A DNA stretch of 30,223 nt from a virus: the IMG/VR virus record IMGVR_UViG_3300030430_001837, positions 1-30,223 of that record; one strand, given 5' to 3'. The notes under the pieces were generated by a model. It was not told the DNA's origin. It saw nothing but the letters and a program-made list of their open reading frames with translations, and made no database searches. The position numbers and the translations under genes were made by a program. The first letter of the stretch is position 1. Every line of letters begins with the position of its first letter. Positions 12,923-18,064 of this stretch are shown one piece after another.

Positions 12923-12950
12923 ATTTTAATTAATTATTAACTAATGTCAA
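12923..12950 (-). promoter_or_regulatory. Leftward promoter for the repressor gene
   Basis: Minus-strand TTGACA (12950-12945), 16-base spacer, TAAAAT (12928-12923). Transcription would begin near 12916, at the repressor ATG. Outward-facing half-sites GTTAA (12919-12923) and TTAAC (12937-12941) flank the -10, suggesting autoregulation. Confidence 0.55.
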
Positions 12951-12957
12951 TAAGATG

Positions 12958-13006
12958 TTGACAATATAATTTAACTATGCATATACTTAACTTTAAATTA
13001 AGTTAA
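12958..13006 (+). promoter_or_regulatory. Rightward replication promoter and operator half-sites
   Basis: TTGACA (12958-12963) and TATACT (12982-12987), 18 bases apart, point to the SSB-like gene at 13023. TTAAC half-sites are at 12971 and 12987, and TTAACTT (12987-12993) with AAGTTAA (13000-13006) forms an inverted repeat at the start of transcription. Back-to-back with the repressor promoter, this is a cro-type switch region. Confidence 0.6.
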
Positions 13007-13022
13007 AGAAAAGGAAAAAAAC

Positions 13023-13616
13023 ATGACTCTAATTATAGAAGAAAATAAAAATACGAACAGAGTACCTAGAGTGCCGGAGGGCAGACATAAGGCAAGGTGC
13101 GTTAAGATAATAGACCTAGGATCACAAAAACAAACTTTTGGTGAAGGTGGGTGGAAAAAGAAATATATGTTTATTTTTGAATTTCCAGAAATACTAAAAG
13201 ACAATAATGAGCCGGAAACATTAAGTAATTGGTATACTCAGTCATTGTATGAGAAGTCTAATTTGGCAAAAGATTTAACATCATGGCGAGGAAGAGCTTT
13301 AACACAAACAGAAAAAAATAGGTTTGATGTAACTTCTTTATTGGGCGATCCTTGTGAGGTAGATGTTATATCTAAAAACGACAAACCAAAAATCAATTAT
13401 ATAGCAAAGATTAAGGATGAAGAACCTATGCCAGAGCAAATTATTCCAAGTTTCTTTTTTAGTATTTCTGAATATCTAAATGGCCATAGAGAGAAATTTA
13501 ATCAACTATCTGAAGGCATACGAAACATAGTGTTAAAGTCGCAAGAGTTACAAGAACAAGATATAAACGACATTGGCACTAGCGACATGAACTCAGATGA
13601 CCAAGTGCCATTTTAA
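13023..13616 (+). CDS. Phage single-stranded DNA-binding-like protein
   Basis: 197 residues. RHKARCVKIIDLGSQKQTFG (about 21-40), FEFPE, WYTQSLYEKSNLAKDLTSWR and FDVTSLLGDPCEVDV match a phage protein family usually found in replication modules and often annotated as ssDNA-binding. The acidic end DDQVPF (192-197) imitates the bacterial SSB tail that recruits partners. It should coat ssDNA and might recruit host enzymes. AAGGAAAAA precedes the ATG. It is the first gene of the rightward operon. Confidence 0.75.
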   Translation: MTLIIEENKNTNRVPRVPEGRHKARCVKIIDLGSQKQTFGEGGWKKKYMFIFEFPEILKDNNEPETLSNWYTQSLYEKSNLAKDLTSWRGRALTQTEKNRFDVTSLLGDPCEVDVISKNDKPKINYIAKIKDEEPMPEQIIPSFFFSISEYLNGHREKFNQLSEGIRNIVLKSQELQEQDINDIGTSDMNSDDQVPF

Positions 13617-13632
13617 TTATAAGGAGAATACA

Positions 13633-13824
13633 GTGAGCATTTTATTTGGAATTTTATTTTTTCTAAACATAGCAAACCCAGAAAATTTTGAGTTTGCAAA
13701 CAAAACATTGGAAAATAACAAACAGTATGATTGCAAGTTTGTTTATAAAGGCATATCAAAACCAATAGATAGACCTGCATTTACTTTGTATGGCTATACA
13801 CTGTTTAAACAAGAGTGCAAATAG
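13633..13824 (+). CDS. Small possibly exported protein
   Basis: 63 residues from the GTG at 13633, which has AAGGAG 7-12 bases upstream. The first 15 residues (MSILFGILFFLNIAN) are hydrophobic and may be a signal peptide or membrane anchor; NPENFEFANKTLENNKQYDC and a second Cys near the C-terminus (QECK) could form a disulfide outside the cytoplasm. The in-frame upstream extension to 13597 lies inside the preceding gene and is less likely. Role unknown; an envelope-acting protein in a replication operon is noteworthy. Confidence 0.6.
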   Translation: MSILFGILFFLNIANPENFEFANKTLENNKQYDCKFVYKGISKPIDRPAFTLYGYTLFKQECK

Positions 13825-14126
13825 TGATAAAAGAATCTATGTTTTTGTTTTTGCTGATTGGTGAAAATAATAATTTTGAAGAACACTATATTGGCAAAGT
13901 TCCTAATTGTGATGTTCATGCCATAGAAGTTATGAAAAAAGCGAAACAAAAATATAGGGATATAAATGGATATTTGTGTATAAACAGTAAATCTTTTGAA
14001 GCAAGAAAAAAGTTTATGCACAATCCAACACCACCGGAACAAAAAGTTATAGATGATGTAAAAGAACTATTACCAGAACCTATCAGTAAACCTTTAATAT
14101 TGAGAAAAAAAAATGAAACTAACTAA
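13824..14126 (+). CDS. Small protein with hydrophobic start
   Basis: 100 residues from the GTG at 13824, which overlaps the previous stop (TAGTG); a GTG at 13815 is an alternative. It reads MIKESMFLFLLIGENNNFEE, then ends with PTPPEQKVIDDVKELLPEP and a basic tail. The N-terminus is a short hydrophobic stretch that may be a strand rather than a signal. It overlaps the nuclease gene by 14 bases. Unrecognised. Confidence 0.6.
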   Translation: MIKESMFLFLLIGENNNFEEHYIGKVPNCDVHAIEVMKKAKQKYRDINGYLCINSKSFEARKKFMHNPTPPEQKVIDDVKELLPEPISKPLILRKKNETN

Positions 14127-15012
14127 TCTAGCAAACCTTCCTAAAGTAATTGAACGGGCAGTAACTAACGATCCTTATGACTCTGATGGGTCAGACATAT
14201 CTGCTACCCGTTTGGTTGCTCCACCAAGAATTGTAGCTTTACAAAAAAAACACGCACATGAAATAGAAGAAGATGTATCGGATAGAATCTGGTCATTGCT
14301 TGGCCAGTCAGTGCACCATGTCATAGAACGATCCGTTAGACCAGAGGACATTTCTGAACTACGATTATTCTACAAAGACAAACAAGTAACAAATGACTGG
14401 ACAATATCCGGAACTTTTGATTATTTGCAATCTGACGGAACTCTTGTTGATTTCAAGCTTACTTCTGCATGGTCAGTTTTACATGCAATGACCGAAGGTA
14501 AATCAGAATGGGAGCAGCAACTTAATATCTTAGATTATTTATGTAGCATAAATTCTGATAAACTAAAAAACATACAGGTAAAAAAATTATATATTATGGC
14601 AATTCTTAGAGATTGGTCTAAAAATAAAGCACAAGAAGCCAATTCGGACTATCCAAAGAAACAAGTTGTAATTATACCAATTAAAAGGTGGAATAAGAGC
14701 CAACAAGAAGAGTTTATAAACCAAAGGGTGTTAGGTCATCAAAAGGCGCAAAACGAAGGCACTGCGCCTGTATGCTCTCCGGAAGAAAGGTGGTCTAAGC
14801 CAGATCAGTATGCTGTAATGAAAAAAGGCAGAAAAATTGCGTTACGATTACTTTCATCACAGGAAGATGCAAAAAAATACATGGAGCAAAAAAATATGTT
14901 GGACAATAAAGATTTTAGTATTGTTCACAGAAAAGGGAAAGATGTAAGATGTGAGCAATATTGCAATGTAAATAAGTTTTGTGATTATTATAATAAGGAA
15001 TTAGCATTTTGA
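14113..15012 (+). CDS. Cas4-like PD-(D/E)XK nuclease with Fe-S site
   Basis: 299 residues. LGQSVHHVIER (His 68-69), SGTFDYL (Asp103), LVDFKLTS (Asp113, Lys115) and EQQLNILDYL (Gln136, Tyr142) are the RecB/Cas4 family motifs. Four Cys (221, 280, 284, 290) match the Cas4/AddB iron-sulfur cluster. It should degrade or process DNA ends during phage recombination or replication. It lies between SSB-like genes and TerS, with no Cas genes, so it is a recombination nuclease, not a CRISPR part. Confidence 0.88.
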   Translation: MKLTNLANLPKVIERAVTNDPYDSDGSDISATRLVAPPRIVALQKKHAHEIEEDVSDRIWSLLGQSVHHVIERSVRPEDISELRLFYKDKQVTNDWTISGTFDYLQSDGTLVDFKLTSAWSVLHAMTEGKSEWEQQLNILDYLCSINSDKLKNIQVKKLYIMAILRDWSKNKAQEANSDYPKKQVVIIPIKRWNKSQQEEFINQRVLGHQKAQNEGTAPVCSPEERWSKPDQYAVMKKGRKIALRLLSSQEDAKKYMEQKNMLDNKDFSIVHRKGKDVRCEQYCNVNKFCDYYNKELAF

Positions 15013-15158
15013 GGTGTTGGCATTGCAATACACAATTAATATGGGGGGGAGATCACGACATAGACCATGAGGATCAAGAGTATACTATGGAAACAAACTT
15101 ATCGTGTCCAAAGTGTAATTCATTTGTCGTGGTATACTTGCCTAAAGATAAAAAATAA
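15009..15158 (+). CDS. Small zinc-ribbon protein (TTG start)
   Basis: 49 residues read as MRCWHCNTQLIWGGDHDIDH onward, with CWHC (3-6) and CPKC near residues 34-37 and the ending VVVYLPKDKK. The TTG at 15009 overlaps the nuclease stop (TTGA) and has AAGGA 9 bases upstream, so it is a good non-ATG start. It is of a known phage zinc-ribbon type (CWHC..LIWGGDHD...NLSCP.C). Probably DNA-binding or structural. Confidence 0.75.
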   Translation: MRCWHCNTQLIWGGDHDIDHEDQEYTMETNLSCPKCNSFVVVYLPKDKK

Positions 15159-15173
15159 TATAAGATTTACACT

Positions 15174-15290
15174 ATGTTAGATAAAATTAAAAACAAAGCA
15201 GCAAAATTTATTGACAGCTTTTCTGTTATAAGCATTTATGATTGGACAGTCTTGGTTTTGCTTATTATTATTTTAATAAACACATTGTAA
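15174..15290 (+). CDS. Small membrane protein
   Basis: 38 residues, MLDKIKNKAAKFIDSFSVIS then YDWTVLVLLIIILINTL. A basic amphipathic helix and one transmembrane segment. There is no strong ribosome binding site. It sits just before TerS and the holin, so a lysis accessory function is possible but unproven. Confidence 0.5.
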   Translation: MLDKIKNKAAKFIDSFSVISIYDWTVLVLLIIILINTL

Positions 15291-15291
15291 T

Positions 15292-15684
15292 ATGGGTAAA
15301 AATTTATCTAAAATGCAATCTGATTTTATTTACTATTTTAGTCAGACCGGTAATGCAACCCAGTCAGCCATAAAAGCAGGGTATAAAAAAACTAATGCTG
15401 ATAAAATGGGCTACGAACTAAAAACCCGTTACCAACAGCAGATAGATGATGAGATAAAAAAACAATTATCTGGATCAGTTCCTATGGCCCTAAACAGAGT
15501 GGTTACATTGGCGCAAAGTGCCAAACAAGAAAGCATACAATTACAAGCAAGTAAGGATTTACTTGACAGGGCAGGGTATCAAGCTGTTAATTTACATCAA
15601 GACGTTACAAATGAAAGATCAGACAAAGAATTGCAAGAAGAGCTTAATACTATTTTAAATGGTATAAAAGGAAAGCCAAACTAA
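15292..15684 (+). CDS. terS: Terminase small subunit-like protein
   Basis: 130 residues. KMQSDFIYYFSQTGNATQSA followed by IKAGYKKTNADKMGYEL (about 7-43) is the helix-turn-helix of Terminase_2-type small subunits (F...TGNAT.AAI.AGY....A...G..L). The rest is helical and ends in a Gly/Lys tail. It should recognise the packaging site and recruit TerL. It is about 11 kb from terL and on the other strand. It starts one base after the preceding stop. Confidence 0.8.
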   Translation: MGKNLSKMQSDFIYYFSQTGNATQSAIKAGYKKTNADKMGYELKTRYQQQIDDEIKKQLSGSVPMALNRVVTLAQSAKQESIQLQASKDLLDRAGYQAVNLHQDVTNERSDKELQEELNTILNGIKGKPN

Positions 15685-15685
15685 T

Positions 15686-16081
15686 ATGTTAGCTACAAGT
15701 ATAATTGGAGTCGCAGGTAAAATTCTTGATAAATTTATTGAGGACAAAGATTTAAAGCGCAAAATTGAAGGCGAAATAAGAAAAGAAACTCTTGCTATTT
15801 CACAGGCACAGGCACAGGCAAATCTTGAACAGGCAAAACACCCATCTTTGTTCGTATCTGGCGCAAGACCTGCAATTATGTGGGTATGTTGTCTAGGTAT
15901 AGCATGGCAATATTTTATAGGGCCAATATTAACTTGGATTTTTGCTATTTGGATGCCGGGAGTTGAGCCACCTCGCATTGAGCTTGAAGGATTATTAGGA
16001 TTGACCATGAGCTTATTAGGATTAGGAGCTATGCGTAGCTATGAAAAAAGCAAAGGTGTAGCAAGAAATAACATGAAATAA
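15686..16081 (+). CDS. Holin (GTA-type three-TM superfamily)
   Basis: 131 residues. A cytoplasmic helix (LKRKIEGEIRKETLAISQAQ), then HPSLFVSGARPAIMWVCCLG, hydrophobic segments at about 63-80, 80-92 and 102-115, and LLGLGAMRSYEKSKG. The HP.LFV.GARPA.MWVC....W signature is that of the 3-TM holins found in gene transfer agents and phages. It forms inner-membrane lesions to release the lysozyme encoded two genes later. AAAGGAAAG lies upstream of the ATG. Confidence 0.88.
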   Translation: MLATSIIGVAGKILDKFIEDKDLKRKIEGEIRKETLAISQAQAQANLEQAKHPSLFVSGARPAIMWVCCLGIAWQYFIGPILTWIFAIWMPGVEPPRIELEGLLGLTMSLLGLGAMRSYEKSKGVARNNMK

Positions 16082-16284
16082 TGCTACAGTATGGTGATAT
16101 GTTTAGTTTCTTAAAAAATCTTTTTTTCCCAACACCGAAAAGCAATATTAAAATAACACACTTACAAGTTATGACAAAGGCAGAGCTAGAGCATCTTGGC
16201 AGAAAACATGGCATAGAGCTTGATAAAAGATTTAAAAAACCACAGCTTGTTCTTACTTTATTTAACCATTTGAAAAAAAAATAA
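16081..16284 (+). CDS. Small SAP-like domain protein between holin and lysozyme
   Basis: 67 residues; the ATG at 16081 overlaps the holin stop (TAATG), while an ATG at 16099 is an alternative. The region KAELEHLGRKHGIELDKRFK then KPQLVLTLFNHLKK is a helix-turn-helix of SAP or Rho-N-like form, a motif for DNA or RNA binding. The N-terminus (MFSFLKNLFFPTP) is hydrophobic. The role in the lysis cassette is unclear. Confidence 0.6.
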   Translation: MLQYGDMFSFLKNLFFPTPKSNIKITHLQVMTKAELEHLGRKHGIELDKRFKKPQLVLTLFNHLKKK

Positions 16285-16712
16285 TGCACGACAAACTTAA
16301 AGAAAGAATAAAACAACACGAAGGGTTTAGAAACTATGTTTACTTAGATAGTTTAGGCAAAAAGACTGTCGGGTACGGACATTTGTGTAGAGATGATGAA
16401 GATTGGGATATTAAAAAATCATACAGTATTCAAGAACTAGAAGCATGTTTTGAATCTGATTTTAACAATGCTCTAGTTGGCGCAGAAAGACTTATTGGAG
16501 ATATAACTATAGACCCAAAAGCAAAAGAAGTAATCGTAGAAATGGTATTTCAATTAGGTGAAACAGGTGTATCAAAATTTAAAAAAATGTGGGCTGCATT
16601 GAAAGAACAAGACTACATAAACGCATCTAATGAAATGCTTGATAGTAAATGGGCAGAGCAAACAGAAAAAAGAGCAGAGTCTTTAGCTAGAATTATACGA
16701 TCACTAGCTTAA
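16284..16712 (+). CDS. T4-type lysozyme (GH24) endolysin
   Basis: 142 residues. KQHEGFRNYVYLDSLGKKTV then GYGHL holds the catalytic E13-x8-D22-x5-T28 triad. SKWAEQTEKRAESLARII is the typical C-terminal W..QT..RA. It cleaves peptidoglycan glycan strands. No signal peptide is present, so it depends on the holin. TAATG couples it to the previous gene, and a terminator follows. Normal length for the class. Confidence 0.93.
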   Translation: MHDKLKERIKQHEGFRNYVYLDSLGKKTVGYGHLCRDDEDWDIKKSYSIQELEACFESDFNNALVGAERLIGDITIDPKAKEVIVEMVFQLGETGVSKFKKMWAALKEQDYINASNEMLDSKWAEQTEKRAESLARIIRSLA

Positions 16713-16783
16713 TGAAGTTTTAAAATTTTTATAAAAAAACTTGCACCCTAAAAATAAACTGTTATTATATACTTGGTAAATGC

Positions 16784-16800
16784 TCAATCACATTGATTGA
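16784..16800. repeat. Perfect 7-bp inverted repeat
   Basis: TCAATCA (16784-16790), CAT, TGATTGA (16794-16800), just before the bidirectional terminator. It differs from the TTAAC/GTTAA operators. It may be an operator or an RNA hairpin. Confidence 0.5.
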
Positions 16801-16807
16801 ATAATAA

Positions 16808-16838
16808 AAAGGGAATTTTAGAGATTCCCTTTTTTTTT
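16808..16838. terminator. Bidirectional terminator
   Basis: Nine-bp stem AAAGGGAAT (16808-16816) and ATTCCCTTT (16824-16832) with loop TTTAGAG, then a T tract to 16838. The opposite strand also has TTTTTA after the stem, so it ends both the rightward lysis operon and the leftward late operon. Confidence 0.85.
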
Positions 16839-16849
16839 GTAATATTTAT

Positions 16850-17323
16850 CTACCTTAATAAATACTTCATTTCTAACAAGAACAAAAGAAATCCAAATAT
16901 TACTAAACCCAAAACTACCATAATTTTTTTTAGTTCTTCTTTTTCTTTTATCTGTTGCTGTATTCTTTTTTTGGTTAAAGCTCTTTGATGCGCTATTTCT
17001 TTTTGCAAATCCTCCCATTGTTGCAATCCATTAGGCGCATACAACAAAAATATTTCTCTTAATTCTGCTTTCATGCGTTTTACTTCTTCTTTGCGTAAAT
17101 GTGCTGCTATAGCATTTTGTTCTATAGTTGAAAACTTACCAAATAATTTACCTGTAATCGTTTTTCCTTTTCTACTTGCTGCAACATCCATGTGTGATTC
17201 TGCATTTGCCCATTTCATTATAGGACTTGCTAGGTCATGCAATCCCTTGCCAACCTTTATACCTTCTTGTATTATTCCGGTTGCTGATTTTATTGCAGCA
17301 AATGCTGTTAATGGATCAATCAT
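16850..17323 (-). CDS. Coiled-coil protein with C-terminal membrane anchor
   Basis: 157 residues. MIDPLTAFAAIKSATGIIQE at the start, AHLRKEEVKRMKAELREIFL then a long helix with KEIAHQRALTKKRIQQQIKE, and a C-terminal transmembrane segment (IMVVLGLVIFGFLLFLLEM). This type follows tail genes in marine T7-like phages. A role in lysis (spanin-like) or in the virion is possible. It is the last gene of the late operon, and the 3' end is close to the terminator. Confidence 0.7.
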   Translation of the reverse strand: MIDPLTAFAAIKSATGIIQEGIKVGKGLHDLASPIMKWANAESHMDVAASRKGKTITGKLFGKFSTIEQNAIAAHLRKEEVKRMKAELREIFLLYAPNGLQQWEDLQKEIAHQRALTKKRIQQQIKEKEELKKIMVVLGLVIFGFLLFLLEMKYLLR

Positions 17324-17592
17324 TTTTTTTTATGTCTATTTGCAAAATTCCTAGCTGCTTCAACACTACCAAATCCCCATGCTTTTAAAGCTAATGCTTT
17401 TCGTGTGGGTCTACCCTTTTCGTCTTTCATAGGGCCTTTCATTCCTGCGAAACGAGCAGCAAAGCTAACTCTTCTAGGACTTGTTCCTGTTTTTAATGGT
17501 CTTTTTAAATTTGAACCTTCTTTGCGTTTAAAAAATCTTCTTCCTGCTGCATTAAGACCACCTTTAGGATTTTGATACCTTTTTGCAACCAT
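17320..17592 (-). CDS. Small basic protein (possibly DUF6321-like)
   Basis: 90 residues with NPKGGLNAAGRRFFKRKEGS, PRRVSFAARFAGMKGPMKDE and GRPTRKALALKAWGFG. The NPKGGLN..GR..F....G.NLK / R..SF.AR..G.KGP..DEKGRPTR.ALAL..W pattern is a recognisable phage family (possibly DUF6321), function unknown. Highly basic. ATGA-type overlap with the next gene. Confidence 0.7.
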   Translation of the reverse strand: MVAKRYQNPKGGLNAAGRRFFKRKEGSNLKRPLKTGTSPRRVSFAARFAGMKGPMKDEKGRPTRKALALKAWGFGSVEAARNFANRHKKK

Positions 17593-17786
17593 TATAACAC
17601 CTTAAATATAACTCCGATCATTGTAGATAGTATAGTAAGTGTAGATGCCATAATCAATAGCTCCAGTCTTTTTATTCTACTTTCCAAGTTGTCTAGACTT
17701 CTTTGTGTGCTAGAACGATAGACTACACATTCTCTTTCATGTGCTTCCATTTCCTTTGCTATATCTTGAATTGTTCGTCTATCCAT
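17592..17786 (-). CDS. Small coiled-coil membrane protein (XhlA/holin-like)
   Basis: 64 residues from the ATG at 17786 (TGATG overlap with the previous stop). MDRRTIQDIAKEMEAHEREC and YRSSTQRSLDNLESRIKRLE form a coiled coil; the C-terminal LIMASTLTILSTMIGVIFKV is a membrane segment. The HEREC...R...L..LE.R..RLE form resembles XhlA-type lysis proteins. Likely a lysis accessory, though a GTA-type holin is present elsewhere. Confidence 0.65.
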   Translation of the reverse strand: MDRRTIQDIAKEMEAHERECVVYRSSTQRSLDNLESRIKRLELLIMASTLTILSTMIGVIFKVL

Positions 17787-18064
17787 CAACTTTTAGGATA
17801 TTTATCTTTTACTGCTTTTATAGTAGCTTTCCAACCATCTATTCCGTTGTGATATATGTCGTCTAGTTGGTCTACAATAGATGGGTATTCAAATGCTCTT
17901 TTTCTTTGATATTCTAAGTTGTTATAAGCAGTTTGTAATTCTGCAATCTTTGCAGTAATTGCTGACTCGTCTAAAGTAACTTTATTTCCATCTTTATCTA
18001 ATGCATCTTCACCAATAATAGTAACAACAGTGTCGTATAACGCTCTAATTGCTTCGTGTCTCAT
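17786..18064 (-). CDS. Tail fibre assembly chaperone-like protein
   Basis: 92 residues. The end EYPSIVDQLDDIYHNGIDGW then K..I..VKDKYPK is the well-known conserved end of proteins encoded after tail fibres (XkdW/phage tail assembly chaperone-like). It starts with an ATG overlapping the fibre stop. The context supports a role in fibre folding or attachment. Confidence 0.75.
   Translation of the reverse strand: MRHEAIRALYDTVVTIIGEDALDKDGNKVTLDESAITAKIAELQTAYNNLEYQRKRAFEYPSIVDQLDDIYHNGIDGWKATIKAVKDKYPKS

Noticed and set aside
14113-15012. Cas4-like nuclease as part of a CRISPR system
   Set aside because: No repeat-spacer array or other cas gene is present; the neighbours are SSB-like and packaging/lysis genes.
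16818-17018. Leftward 66-codon frame
   Set aside because: It lies in another frame inside the coiled-coil membrane protein gene at 16850-17323 and runs into the terminator.
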